Positions 1 through 8,692 of a DNA stretch of 64,000 nt are shown in pieces (position 1 is the first letter of the stretch; each line of letters starts with the position of its first letter). The DNA comes from Cyanomargarita calcarea GSE-NOS-MK-12-04C. Its GTDB lineage: Bacteria > Cyanobacteriota > Cyanobacteriia > Cyanobacteriales > Nostocaceae. The stretch is from the NCBI GenBank assembly GCA_019359595.1, contig JAHHGZ010000019.1:1-64000 (forward strand), written 5' to 3'. Position numbers and translations under genes: made by a program. The notes below the pieces were generated by a model that saw only the letters and a list, made by a program, of their open reading frames with translations, had not been told where the DNA came from and made no database searches.

Positions 1-1
1 A

Positions 2-2356
2 TCACTGTTATCCGCACTCTCGCGTTTGGAGGAAATACGTTCATTTGGAATTGGAAATATTTCTCTTACATCCCTACCACCTACAAGGGTCAAATTTTTA
101 GCACGTCTCGGTGCAGCCTCCAAATCTGCTTCAATTGCCAGGATGGCTGATGATAAAAGAATTGCGACTTTATTAGCATTTACTCATTTACTCGAATATA
201 CGGCAACAGATGATGTTATTGATTTGTTTGATTTACTGATTAAGGGGTTGTTATCGAAATCTAAGCGCGAAGGAGAAAAAGAACGCCTGCGGACAATTAA
301 AGATTTGGATGCTGCTGCACTCAAGCTAACCGAAGCGGTAGAAGTGCTTATAGATGAGTCTCTTAACGATGTTGATGTCCGAATTGAGGCTTTTAAGAGG
401 GTAAGTGTTGAGCAATTGGCACAATCTATATCTAAGATAAAATCATTGGCACGTCATGAATCAGATAACTATTACGATTTGTTACTTTCTCGTTGGCGTG
501 GAGTCCGGATTTTTCTGCCCAAATTACTTGAACAAATTGAGTTTATGGGAACGGAGAATGCAACACATATCTTAGATGCTCTGGAATTTTTGCGTAAAAT
601 CGAGGGTCAAAAAAGACCTGATATGAGCGATGCACCACTCGACGTTATTACCAAGGGTTGGACACAATATTGTATTAATAGAGATGGGACAATTGACCGC
701 AAAGCTTACACGTTTTGTGTTTTACAATCCTTACGGTCAGCCTTACGTCGCCGGGATGTATTTGTAACCAAAAGTCAGCGTTACGGCGACCCTCGTGCGA
801 AACTTCTGGGCGATGAAGCATGGTCAGCACAACGTGCAGCAATATGTCGCACTTTAGATTTAAACCCAACCTTTGATTCATCTCTTAACATTTTAAAGCA
901 AGAATTGGATGAGGCTTACCGTCGTGCTGCTGCTAACTTGAAAGATAACACTGCGGTACGGATTGAATCGTCAGATGGAAAAGATAATTTAATACTAACG
1001 CCTTTGGATAAGCTGGTTGACCCACCCAGCCTACTAACACTTAAAAGACAAGTGTCGGCGATGTTACCAAAAGTTGATTTACCGGAATTGTTGTTAGAAA
1101 TAAATGCCCGGACTGGGTTTGCTAAAGAATTTACTCATTTAAGTATGAGTAATAGTCGAGTTGATGATTTACACGTTAGTATCTGTGCTGTGTTGTTGGC
1201 GGAAGCTTGTAATATTGGTTTGGAACCATTGGTGCGTCCAGAGATACCAGCATTAACTCGCTCCCGACTATCTTGGGTGCAGCAAAACTATATTCGTCAA
1301 GAAACCTTAGTTCGCGCTAATGCTCGACTAGTTGATACCCAAACGCATATTCCACTGGCGCAAATATGGGGTGGTGGAGAAGTTGCTTCTGCGGATGGTT
1401 TGCGCTTTACCGTCCCCGTCAGGACAATTAATGCGGCACCCAACAGTAAATATTTTGGGGTGGGTAAGGGTATTACTTATTACAACTTTACAAGCGACCA
1501 GTTCACTGGTTTCCACGGGATAGTAATTCCTGGTACTTTGCGTGACTCAATTTTCTTGTTAGAAGGTTTGTTAGAACAATTAACGAGCCTGCGTCCAATT
1601 GAAATTATGACTGATACTGCTGGCTATAGCGATGTTATATTTGGTTTGTTTTGGCTTCTAGGATACCGATTCAGCCCCAGACTTGCGGATATTGGTGAGG
1701 CACGTTTTTGGCGAATCGACCCAACTGCAAATTATGGTGCGCTTGATGGGCTGGCAAGAAACAAAATAAATACTGACTTGATTGCAAACAATTGGGATGA
1801 TATGTTGCGGGTAGCTGGTTCTCTCAAATTAGGGACGGTTAATGCTTCTGATTTAATGCGTTCTCTACAACGAGGTAATCAACCTTCAACTTTATCGAAG
1901 GCAATTGGAGAATTGGGACGGGTTGTAAAAACCTTATACTTATTGTCTTACATTGATGATGAAACATACCGTCGTCGGATTTTGACTCAAATTAATCGTG
2001 GTGAAAGTCGCCACAGTTTAGCTAGAACAGTTTTACACGGGCAACGAGGAGAAATTCGGCAAAGGTATCGTGAAGGGCAAGAAGACCAATTGGGGGCATT
2101 GGGCTTAGTTGTGAATGTAATTGTGTTGTGGAATACTTATTATATGAACGCAGCAGTCAACAAGCTCCAGTCCCTTGAGCAGCCCACACACCGAGAAGAC
2201 ATTGCCCGACTTTCTCCGTTAGGACGTAAACATATTAATATGCTAGGGCGTTATTATTTCTCCTTGGCGGAACCCATTTTAAAGGGAGAACTACGACCAT
2301 TACGCGACCCATACGCACGCGAAGAGTTGGACAGTTTCTTGGACGATTTCTTATAA
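2..2356 (+). CDS. tnpA: Tn3-family transposase TnpA, 5'-partial at window edge
   Basis: DDE transposase that would cut and join the ends of a Tn3-family replicative transposon. The frame is open to the left window edge; the first in-window start (TTG at 26) lies inside conserved Tn3 sequence, and about 785 codons are visible against the family's usual 950-1000, so the N-terminal DNA-binding part lies outside. The catalytic acidic residues are recognisable: Asp in SADGLRF (codon 1394-1396), Asp in TDTAGYSD (1613-1615) and Glu in NRGESRH (2003-2005). The C-terminus (GALGLVVNVIVLWNTYYM) is typical. The gene points at the right terminal repeat at 2510-2547. All key residues seen are intact, so it may be active. 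A resolvase, if present, lies to the left of the window. Confidence 0.93.
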   Translation, partial: SLLSALSRLEEIRSFGIGNISLTSLPPTRVKFLARLGAASKSASIARMADDKRIATLLAFTHLLEYTATDDVIDLFDLLIKGLLSKSKREGEKERLRTIKDLDAAALKLTEAVEVLIDESLNDVDVRIEAFKRVSVEQLAQSISKIKSLARHESDNYYDLLLSRWRGVRIFLPKLLEQIEFMGTENATHILDALEFLRKIEGQKRPDMSDAPLDVITKGWTQYCINRDGTIDRKAYTFCVLQSLRSALRRRDVFVTKSQRYGDPRAKLLGDEAWSAQRAAICRTLDLNPTFDSSLNILKQELDEAYRRAAANLKDNTAVRIESSDGKDNLILTPLDKLVDPPSLLTLKRQVSAMLPKVDLPELLLEINARTGFAKEFTHLSMSNSRVDDLHVSICAVLLAEACNIGLEPLVRPEIPALTRSRLSWVQQNYIRQETLVRANARLVDTQTHIPLAQIWGGGEVASADGLRFTVPVRTINAAPNSKYFGVGKGITYYNFTSDQFTGFHGIVIPGTLRDSIFLLEGLLEQLTSLRPIEIMTDTAGYSDVIFGLFWLLGYRFSPRLADIGEARFWRIDPTANYGALDGLARNKINTDLIANNWDDMLRVAGSLKLGTVNASDLMRSLQRGNQPSTLSKAIGELGRVVKTLYLLSYIDDETYRRRILTQINRGESRHSLARTVLHGQRGEIRQRYREGQEDQLGALGLVVNVIVLWNTYYMNAAVNKLQSLEQPTHREDIARLSPLGRKHINMLGRYYFSLAEPILKGELRPLRDPYAREELDSFLDDFL

Positions 2357-2365
2357 GAATTTGGG

Positions 2366-2387
2366 CTTATCCCGGTAATCTGTTCTT
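2366..2387 (-). repeat. partial internal copy of the inner half of the Tn3 terminal repeat
   Basis: Starting 9 bp after the tnpA stop, this stretch repeats the inner half of the right terminal repeat in the same orientation: 18 of its first 20 bases match 2510-2529 (shared core CTTATCCCGGT, then TCTGTTC). The outer GGGG half is missing. It could be a subterminal TnpA binding site or the relic of an earlier end. Confidence 0.5.
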
Positions 2388-2476
2388 AAGTTATGTAACA
2401 AATTCTGGGCTGTTTTTACACGTTTAAAATTATAAAACCCGCTTGATATAAGGCTTTTGTCTATGTATATACATGG

Positions 2477-3385
2477 CTAGCAAAGCTGATTATTTTTCGT
2501 CTCGATTTTCTTATCCCGGTTTTCTGTTCCATTGATACTCACACCCCCAGTAGAGTTGTTTTTTACATCTATTTCATCAAAACAAATGACAACAGGATTG
2601 TAATAACTTACCAAATTCAAGATTTGCTGAATATTTTTTAGTGCCTCAGTTTCTCTATCTTGACTAGTTTTGCTAGAATTTGGTAATCCTAAAGCATCAG
2701 CATTAGAGTTTGCTAATTCATCCCCAGATAACCATTTAATTGCAAAAGATGCTTGCGTTTCTGAAAGCGTCCACAAAATAGCTCGGAGAATATAGGGATC
2801 TACATTTGGTTTTGCTTTGAGAACTTGCTTGGTTAGCGTGTTCATTAAATTCTTGTTTTTAGCTAACCAACCTATACATACTTTGTCGAATCTGTCAACT
2901 AGTTCTTGGGGAGAAAGGCTTAAAGCGTTGGGATTGATGCCTTTAAAACCTTCATTTGCCATAGCTGCAGCTCACTGCATAACCCCATGTTGACCACTGT
3001 GGCTGAGGCTATCTGCTAAGGTTTGCTGGAACTGGTATTTAACTAGATTTAAGTCTGTATAGTTATTGACACCAGCATAGACAAATAAAGCACCACCTTC
3101 GCGTTCCAAACGATGGCGAATCCGACTCAGGAGATGAGTTTTACCTACTCCGTATTGTGCAGTTATCGCAATTGATGTCACTTTGTCCTGACTGGATTTA
3201 CTTGTCCGTACCAATTCAATTGCTTGAAAAACTGCATCAGAAGCGTGAACATTTAAGGTCGGAACGTCGGGGAATCCCTTCCCCCAAACATTTTGTTCTT
3301 GGACAATTCCAGCGTTGATAAAGGGATTGTGACTTTGAATGGCAGCCTTAATAACTTCTATCGCGGAAACAGAAGGATTTTGCAT
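2477..3385 (-). pseudogene. P-loop ATPase, broken by an in-frame TGA and by the Tn3 insertion
   Basis: One reading frame runs from ATG 3385 leftwards but is split by TGA at 2972-2974. The same frame continues (next ATG at 2962), so the two open halves (3385-2972 and 2962-2477) are one gene with a nonsense mutation. The first half carries a Walker A motif (AQYGVGKTHLLSRI, near residue 75), the second a Walker B (VVICFDEIDV). Directly after Walker B the frame enters the Tn3 terminal repeat at 2547, so the last 20-odd codons are transposon sequence and the natural C-terminus is lost. The gene lies 50 bp downstream of the winged-helix-like gene on the same strand. This gene pair resembles ATPase modules of mobile or defence loci, but I recognise no named family. 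Confidence 0.72.
2510..2547 (-). repeat. right terminal inverted repeat of the Tn3-family element
   Basis: Read on the minus strand from 2547, this 38-bp stretch begins GGGGTGTGAG and ends CGGGATAAG. Aligned from memory with the 38-bp Tn3 terminal repeat it matches at about 26 of 38 positions, including the GGGG end, the central ATGGAAC-like block and the terminal TAAG. It lies 153 bp beyond the tnpA stop, in the expected orientation. The first chromosomal base beyond it is about 2548/2549. The left partner and the 5-bp target duplication lie outside the window. Confidence 0.75.
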
Positions 3386-3435
3386 AGCTATTTGGTGTGA
3401 GGTAACGAACTACAAAGAGATTTCGGGCAATGTTA

Positions 3436-4161
3436 TTAACTCAAGCGCTTGGCGTAATAACGCAATCCTACTTTGGGGATGGTAATTGAGTCGTCACGTT
3501 TATCTGGGGTGATATCTGACATTTCTCCCGCCATTAGCTGGAAAATATCGTTTTCTTGCATTTTCAGCATCCACTCGTCGAAATGTTCCGGACTAATGCG
3601 ATCGCCTATCTCCCGTCTAATCCGATAAATCTGCACCAAATCATTTAACTTATGGTTCCGGTTGAGCTTGTCATAAACTTCCAACGTCACCGATTTAAAC
3701 TCGTCATAAGACCCGATGGCTTTACCGGAGGCGATCGCACCATTTACCTCATTTACTGATGCAGATGTACTAACTACCGCACCATCCATCTGACGTATCC
3801 ACTTTAGCAGGGCATTTGCAACCCTAGCGCCAACTTGATTTCCTTCAAACAAAAAGTCTTCACTTTCGAGTCCCTCACCTAGCACCTGTAAACCCTGATC
3901 GGTGAGGAGAACATTCACGACTCTTTTGTTTGTCGCAATTTTTATAACTCCAGCTTGTTCTAATTTCTCCACAAGCTCTTTGTAATCTCCAGCCTTCTCA
4001 CTACTACGTTTCACTCGTTCTATTAGTTCACTTTTTTTTACCTCCTGTTTGACTCCTCCCAAGTCCCACAAAGCCAGCAGCAGACGAGTTTTAGGTTGGA
4101 CTTCCATACTTTTTTGTACACCTGTAATTTTTGATGTCATACATAATGTTATTTTTGACAC
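3436..4161 (-). CDS. unknown protein with winged-helix-like N-terminal half, partner of the ATPase
   Basis: 241 residues, no signal peptide or membrane segment. The first ~95 residues look like a winged-helix fold: helix-rich, then KELVEKLEQAGVIKIA and a beta-hairpin NKRVVNVLLTDQGLQVL, the usual 'DNA-binding wing' pattern of archaeal/bacterial wHTH proteins. The C-terminal half is predicted helical with no motif I know. ATG 4161 is used; ATG 4140 (MTSKITGV) is an alternative. It is the upstream gene of a two-gene minus-strand unit with the broken ATPase. It appears intact, so it is probably a survivor of an inactivated system; function unknown. Confidence 0.6.
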   Translation of the reverse strand: MSKITLCMTSKITGVQKSMEVQPKTRLLLALWDLGGVKQEVKKSELIERVKRSSEKAGDYKELVEKLEQAGVIKIATNKRVVNVLLTDQGLQVLGEGLESEDFLFEGNQVGARVANALLKWIRQMDGAVVSTSASVNEVNGAIASGKAIGSYDEFKSVTLEVYDKLNRNHKLNDLVQIYRIRREIGDRISPEHFDEWMLKMQENDIFQLMAGEMSDITPDKRDDSITIPKVGLRYYAKRLS

Positions 4162-4607
4162 CTTTCACATTTTAATAAGATTTCTTCACATTCAACTAAA
4201 TAAATACCCTGAGATTTTGTATAGGTTTTTAGATAATTAAGTAAACTTACTTACAGCAACTCTTATTTATTTAGACCACACTTTTACATTGTTCTAAAAG
4301 TGTAACGTAGGTTGCACCCGTCAGAGGTAGCCATTCAGCGCCTATGAGTGATAAAAAAGAGGTGGTTCATTTGACCAAAAAACCCCGTAAGGCAAAAACA
4401 ATATTTACTTAAATTTATTGTCTTTTATACCAATAAAATGGCGTATATTCCCTTTGGATGAAAGCAACTTCTCTCAAAGGCAGGATGAAATAGTGAAAAA
4501 ATTTCATCATTATTGCAATTAAAAGGTTTACTTGCACGTAACAGTCCAGGTTCGTAAATATTTTCAAAAAACGGTATCTAGCGTTTGGCAGGTGATAAGG
4601 AAATTGA
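4162..4607. other. 446-bp intergenic region between divergent genes
   Basis: Separates the minus-strand winged-helix/ATPase unit from the plus-strand lipoprotein, so it should hold both promoters. It is AT-rich, and I see no convincing operator, RNA gene or long repeat. Short open frames here do not resemble proteins. Confidence 0.4.
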
Positions 4608-5108
4608 ATGAACACAATCAATCCAGAGCATAAAAAAGCTCCGCTTCCACTCGCTGTTTTTCTTTCGGCATTGCTCACAGTGCCAATGCTGAGTGCCTGC
4701 GGTGGCGGAAATTCTCGAACTGCTGCACCACCACCACCAGTTGACGATACTGTTGGTAGAACGGTGAATAATCAGAATCCAGTCAACCAACCTCAAGCTA
4801 AACCGGGATTATCAAACAGGAACAAAGTGTTGATAACTCTAGCTGGAGCTGCTGCGCTTTACTACCTCTACAACCAGCGGAAGAATGCCAAAGGAGAGGG
4901 AACTGAGGGTAAGTATTATCTATCGAAAAATGGTCGTGTTTACTACCGTGATGCTCAAAATCGCGCTCATTGGGTAACCCCACCAACACAAGGAATTCAA
5001 GTTCCAGAGTCTGAAGCTAAACAGTATCAAGACTTTCAAGGTTATAACGGACGCTCCACAGGACGAGATTTAACTGATGTCGCTCCACAGGCTGCTCCAT
5101 CTCTTTAG
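4608..5108 (+). CDS. conserved cyanobacterial lipoprotein of unknown function
   Basis: 166 residues. A signal sequence (residues ~10-30, LAVFLSALLTVPMLSA) ends in the lipobox LSAC with Cys31, so the protein should be lipidated after Lgt processing (lgt is at 21059). A Pro-rich linker (PPPPV) follows, then a short hydrophobic stretch (VLITLAGAAALYYLY, ~residues 74-88) and a small domain with YYRDAQNRAHWVTPP. The hydrophobic stretch may be a second membrane contact. A diverged copy of the YY-D-N-W-P motif occurs in another frame at 5670-5740. Real coding is likely because of the coherent exported architecture; function is not known. Confidence 0.7.
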   Translation: MNTINPEHKKAPLPLAVFLSALLTVPMLSACGGGNSRTAAPPPPVDDTVGRTVNNQNPVNQPQAKPGLSNRNKVLITLAGAAALYYLYNQRKNAKGEGTEGKYYLSKNGRVYYRDAQNRAHWVTPPTQGIQVPESEAKQYQDFQGYNGRSTGRDLTDVAPQAAPSL

Positions 5109-5259
5109 ATATTGGATTACCTGCAAAAGTGGCTATTTTGCGTTCTGCTCCAGGGGTATCGGCTTGGTGTTCATACATACGCATCCTCAATGGATTTGAG
5201 ATTGTGTAGTCCTTGCTCAATAAAACGATTTCAGTATCGAAGGAAACAAGAGGTCAATT

Positions 5260-5565
5260 ATGATAGAAGATTTTTTCCGGAAAGCCAAGGATTTATTCAT
5301 CGGGTCTGAAAATGACGAAGATCGCGAAGTGCGTCCAGCAAGCGAAGATCCATATGGGGACCCTGCGGATCAAAATTACGGCAACGCTATCCCCGCCAGT
5401 CAAGACCCATACGGCGACCCTGCTGACCAACAAGCCTATGGCAACGCTATCCCTGCCAGTCAAGACCCATACGGCGACCCTGCTGACCAACAAGCCTACG
5501 GCAACGTTATCCCCGCAAGCGAAGACCCATACGGCGACCCTGCTGACGAGGAATACCGTCGCTAG
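5260..5565 (+). CDS. short acidic protein made of tandem 20-residue repeats
   Basis: 101 residues: a basic/hydrophobic N-terminus (MIEDFFRKAKDLFIG) and then four units of about 20 residues with the core IPASQDPYGDPADQQAYGN. At DNA level the unit is 60 bp and nearly identical in the middle copies, which points to recent expansion by slippage or unequal exchange. No signal peptide or membrane segment. The start follows an AGGTCAATT stretch, a weak ribosome site. Related repeat-bearing hypothetical proteins occur in cyanobacteria as far as I recall; I know no function. Long open frames over the repeat on other strands/frames are shadows of the 60-bp periodicity. Confidence 0.65.
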   Translation: MIEDFFRKAKDLFIGSENDEDREVRPASEDPYGDPADQNYGNAIPASQDPYGDPADQQAYGNAIPASQDPYGDPADQQAYGNVIPASEDPYGDPADEEYRR

Positions 5566-5744
5566 TTACAGTTCTTGCATAATTCCTAAGAGTATTCCAA
5601 TTAAAAAAATATCCCAAAATAAATGTTGTAGGAATAGGCGTCTTGCCTGTCCGGATAAACAAGATGGGATCGTTTATTATTTGGATTACTCTAACAAAAT
5701 TTGGATTAATCCGCTTCCTGGTGTAATGCCGAAGTTGTAGAAAA

Positions 5745-6725
5745 TTAACTTCCTGGCAGCAACAAAATCTCCTGAGCCTTGTCTATACTTTTACGCACAG
5801 CCTCTGCGCAAGCGTGCAAAGCATTTGTTTCCTCATCAGAAAGACGCAATTCCAATATGCTTTCTATTCCCCCACATCCCAAGCGACAGGGAACACCAAC
5901 AAAAACATCTTCTAAACCGTATTCTCCCTGAAGGTACGCCGCTACAGGTAATAATCGCGACTCGTTCAATATTATCGATTCCACCATCTTGCAGGTAGCT
6001 GAAGCGGGAGCAAAAAAGGCACCACCTGTCTTCATCAATTCCACAATTTCTGAGCCACCATTGCGGGTACGTTGTACCAATCTTTCAATTGTGCTTGCAT
6101 CCAGCAATTCTGTAATCGGGATACCGTTCACAGTAGAGTAACGCGGTAAAGGTACCATTAAATCCCCGTGGGTACCCAATACCATCGCATTAATATCTGC
6201 AGGAGAAATGCCCAATTCCATCGCAATAAAGGTTTGGAAGCGGGCCGAGTCAAGCACCGCAGCCATACCCATAATTCTACCCCGTGGTAAATCTGTTGCT
6301 TGCCAAGCTAAGTAAGTCATCACGTCTAGAGGGTTGGTGACGACTATTAACACTGCATCGGGAGAATGGGCGATCGCATTTTTCGCCGCATCCACCACAA
6401 TCTTGGCATTCGTCAACAGTAAATCATCACGACTCATCCCTGGCTTGCGAGGAATTCCTGCGGTAATAACCACTACATTAGAACCAGATGTATCGGCATA
6501 ATTATTTGTACCGATAATCAGACGGTTATATAATTCAATTCCTCTAGCCTCCATCAAATCCAATGCCAATCCCTGGGGCATTCCTTCCACAATATCCAGC
6601 AAAACTACATCTGCTAAGTTTTTTTCAGCAATGCGTTGTGCCAGGGTACTGCCAACCCTACCAGCACCAATGATGGTAATGCGGGGTGAATGACACAGAA
6701 TTGGGGAAGAAAGGGAATAAGTCAT
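5745..6725 (-). CDS. mdh: malate dehydrogenase
   Basis: NAD-dependent oxidation of malate to oxaloacetate in the cytoplasm, 326 residues, the usual size of the LDH-like MDH group. Visible features: the Rossmann motif IGAGRVGSTLAQ at ~residues 18-29 with the NAD-binding Asp in LLDIVEG, the substrate loop AGIPRKPGMSRDDLL whose Arg favours dicarboxylates, VTNPLDVMTYLAW, and the catalytic His in GTHGDLMVPL. The usual MAGVLDS reads MAAVLDS, a conservative change. Single-gene unit; the sequence upstream of the start holds a composite repeat. L-lactate dehydrogenase is the main alternative, but the Arg in the loop argues for malate. Confidence 0.93.
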   Translation of the reverse strand: MTYSLSSPILCHSPRITIIGAGRVGSTLAQRIAEKNLADVVLLDIVEGMPQGLALDLMEARGIELYNRLIIGTNNYADTSGSNVVVITAGIPRKPGMSRDDLLLTNAKIVVDAAKNAIAHSPDAVLIVVTNPLDVMTYLAWQATDLPRGRIMGMAAVLDSARFQTFIAMELGISPADINAMVLGTHGDLMVPLPRYSTVNGIPITELLDASTIERLVQRTRNGGSEIVELMKTGGAFFAPASATCKMVESIILNESRLLPVAAYLQGEYGLEDVFVGVPCRLGCGGIESILELRLSDEETNALHACAEAVRKSIDKAQEILLLPGS

Positions 6726-6833
6726 TATGAATTTACCTCATGCACCGTAGCAAAGAGTAAGGTTTAAGATACCTTGCTTTTTATTTCATACTTCAATTGT
6801 GCAACAGCGATTGAATATTATCCGCGCTGTTCT

Positions 6834-6961
6834 GGTTTAATACCCCAATAAGAACGCAGGTTGCCCGTTTTGAGTTGGGGTTCTGTATCCACATATATAA
6901 ACCTCCTTCCTTCTTCCTTCTTCCTTCTTCCTTCTTCCTTCTTCCTTTTTCCTTCATTCAA
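6834..6961 (+). repeat. composite (CTTCCTT)n repeat element, copy A
   Basis: A unique-looking block (GGTTTAATACCCC...CCGTTTTGAGTTGGGGTTC...CACATATATAAAC) is followed by a run of the heptamer CTTCCTT and ends CTTCATTCAAT. Related copies lie at 14290-14395, 30077-30162, 37655-37745 and 58681-58780. This copy runs into the ndhO stop codon. Confidence 0.8.
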
Positions 6962-7173
6962 TTAAATTCTTCCAATTGCTCCATACGTAACCAAATATTT
7001 GGCGTTGGTACTTTGCCGAACTTGACAAGGGCATAATCACCTTTGATATCTACAATTTCTCCCTTGCTTTCAAACAAATAGGAAGGAAAACGAGTATCAC
7101 TGGCTTGGGCTTCTAGACTATTTTCCAGTTTCTCGCGGACAGCGCGAACCATATCCCCTTTCTTAACAGCCAT
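6958..7173 (-). CDS. ndhO: NAD(P)H-quinone oxidoreductase subunit O (NdhO)
   Basis: Small stromal-side subunit of the cyanobacterial/chloroplast NDH-1 complex, which feeds electrons from ferredoxin into plastoquinone for respiration and cyclic flow. 71 residues, the full family length. The family signature is clear: start [19 protein letters not shown] and end [17 protein letters not shown]. No membrane segment, as expected for this peripheral subunit. It lies 55 bp downstream of mutM on the same strand and may be co-transcribed. The stop codon is inside the end of repeat copy A. Confidence 0.95.
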   Translation of the reverse strand: MAVKKGDMVRAVREKLENSLEAQASDTRFPSYLFESKGEIVDIKGDYALVKFGKVPTPNIWLRMEQLEEFN

Positions 7174-7228
7174 GAGTTTGTTTCCTTCGTGAGTGTGTAG
7201 ATTGTTTTACTTAGGATTGTAGCTCGCA

Positions 7229-8128
7229 TCAATGCTGACACTCTATGCAAAAATGACTCGATCGCCCAGCTAATCTAATTCGCTGTATGGGAGTGTTACA
7301 AACTCTACAAGGTTCGCCAGTGCGATTGTAAACCCATGCCACACCGCCATAATTGCCGTTGACACCCTTTACGCTCAGAAAATTGCTAAAAGTTGTGCCT
7401 CCAGCCTCAATACTGGTTTCTAGCACTTTGATGATACAGGAACGCAAAAGTTCAATTTGCGATCGCTCCAAATTTGTACCTAGTGTATTCGGTAGTATAT
7501 GACTCAGAAACAGCGCCTCATCAGCATATATATTACCTAATCCTGCCACCACCGACTGATCCAACAATGCAGTTTTAATCGGACGGCGGCGATTTTTCAA
7601 TTTATTTGCCAGATATTCAACAGTGAACTCTGGTGAGAATGGGTCACAAGCTAGTTTTGCCAAACCAGTGATAATACTTTCCACTCTCACTGATGGAGGA
7701 ACCCACCACATTTTACCGAAAGTCCGCTGGTCTACAAAGCGCAACTCCCACTCATTTTGAAAAAATAACCTCACCCGCGTGTGCTTGTGCAATGGCTCAT
7801 CTTGATGCAACCACAGTAATTGACCGGTCATGCGCAGGTGAACACCCAGGTAACTACAGGAAGTAGGAGGGGGGGACGGGGAAGACAAGGAAACTTCCCC
7901 TTTGTCTCCCTTGTCTCCAAAACAGGGAGCAAGTTCGGCTAGAAGATATTTGCCGCGACGATACCAAGAGGCGATCGCACTTTCTTGGATTCCCGTTAAA
8001 AACTCATTAACAGAAAATGGGTAGGCGATCGCCCGATCGAGCAACACATCTCCACCAATAATTTTCTGGTTTAGGGTTAATTGATTTAAACCCCGCCGGA
8101 CTGTTTCAACTTCAGGCAATTCAGGCAT
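7229..8128 (-). CDS. mutM: formamidopyrimidine-DNA glycosylase (Fpg/MutM)
   Basis: Base-excision repair enzyme removing 8-oxoguanine and other oxidised purines, with AP-lyase activity. The N-terminus MPELPEVETVRRGL supplies the catalytic Pro2 and Glu3. The H2TH region (LLDQSVVAGLGNIYADE) and the C-terminal zinc finger (CRVCNTPIQRIRLAGRSSHF then CIEC) are all present. 299 residues is slightly long; a Gly/Asp/Ser/Pro-rich insert at ~residues 68-90 (GDKGDKGEVSLSSPSPPPTS) lies in a surface loop, a common cyanobacterial variation. Oxidative damage repair fits an oxygenic phototroph. Likely followed by ndhO in the same transcript. Confidence 0.96.
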   Translation of the reverse strand: MPELPEVETVRRGLNQLTLNQKIIGGDVLLDRAIAYPFSVNEFLTGIQESAIASWYRRGKYLLAELAPCFGDKGDKGEVSLSSPSPPPTSCSYLGVHLRMTGQLLWLHQDEPLHKHTRVRLFFQNEWELRFVDQRTFGKMWWVPPSVRVESIITGLAKLACDPFSPEFTVEYLANKLKNRRRPIKTALLDQSVVAGLGNIYADEALFLSHILPNTLGTNLERSQIELLRSCIIKVLETSIEAGGTTFSNFLSVKGVNGNYGGVAWVYNRTGEPCRVCNTPIQRIRLAGRSSHFCIECQH

Positions 8129-8240
8129 TACAGCAATTTTCGCACATCGGCATTAACGAGTCGAGAAGGGAGTGGGGAACGGGGGAGAAGGAAAGACACG
8201 GTGAAATTGTCTCCCTTGTCTCCCTGTTATCCTCCTGTAA

Positions 8241-8456
8241 CTATGCCTTAGGCGATTTCGCCTTAGGTGCTTCAATCTCTATTAATTCATTCTGGGCAAA
8301 GTTATTGGTGTTGATGCCAGAGTAATTCACCTTGTCGAAGCGAACTATCACAGGATATTTGATGCCGCTTTGGTCAATAGTCGCCACGGTTCCCACATCC
8401 TGATACCAATAGGATTCTGGGCGAAGAATACGTACCTTAGAACCACGTTGAACCAT
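8241..8456 (-). CDS. psaE: photosystem I reaction centre subunit IV (PsaE)
   Basis: Stromal subunit of photosystem I that helps dock ferredoxin/flavodoxin and supports cyclic electron flow. 71 residues, the normal size, with the SH3-like fold signature: [20 protein letters not shown], then [11 protein letters not shown] and [14 protein letters not shown]. The C-terminus ends in the usual Ala/Lys/Pro tail ([10 protein letters not shown]). Monocistronic: the neighbours on either side are separated by more than 100 bp. A candidate promoter lies at 8489-8518 on the minus strand. Confidence 0.97.
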   Translation of the reverse strand: MVQRGSKVRILRPESYWYQDVGTVATIDQSGIKYPVIVRFDKVNYSGINTNNFAQNELIEIEAPKAKSPKA

Positions 8457-8488
8457 GATTTTCTTCCCTTTAAGTTGTAAATCGCCAA

Positions 8489-8518
8489 TATATACAGCTA
8501 ATTGATTTCACTGTACAA
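8489..8518 (-). promoter_or_regulatory. candidate psaE promoter
   Basis: On the minus strand a TTGTAC box (8513-8518) and a TATATA box (8489-8494) are separated by 18 bp, about 30 bp upstream of the psaE ATG at 8456. A GTTACAGG stretch just upstream weakly recalls half of the HLR1 light-response element (TTACA repeats) known from photosystem I genes, but the spacing is not canonical. Confidence 0.3.
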
Positions 8519-8692
8519 CTAGCCTGTAACGCAGTGTGGCTTTGTTAAGTTATTTGTCTAATTAGAGCATTGGGGAGGGGGAAGGGGTGAATATCTTCTC
8601 CAATTCCCGAAAATTCCAAAAGGTTCACACCCTCCTTGACAAAACACTAACAATCGTATACCTTCGTTCGCAAATAGTAACTTTCTCAAAAG

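Noticed and set aside
5293-5740. Long open frames on other strands/frames over the 60-bp repeat
   Set aside because: They are by-products of the 60-bp periodicity, which keeps several frames open; only 5260-5565 has a sensible start and composition.
6900-6956. CTTCCTT run as a CRISPR array
   Set aside because: Units are contiguous heptamers with no spacers and no cas genes nearby; this is a tandem repeat.
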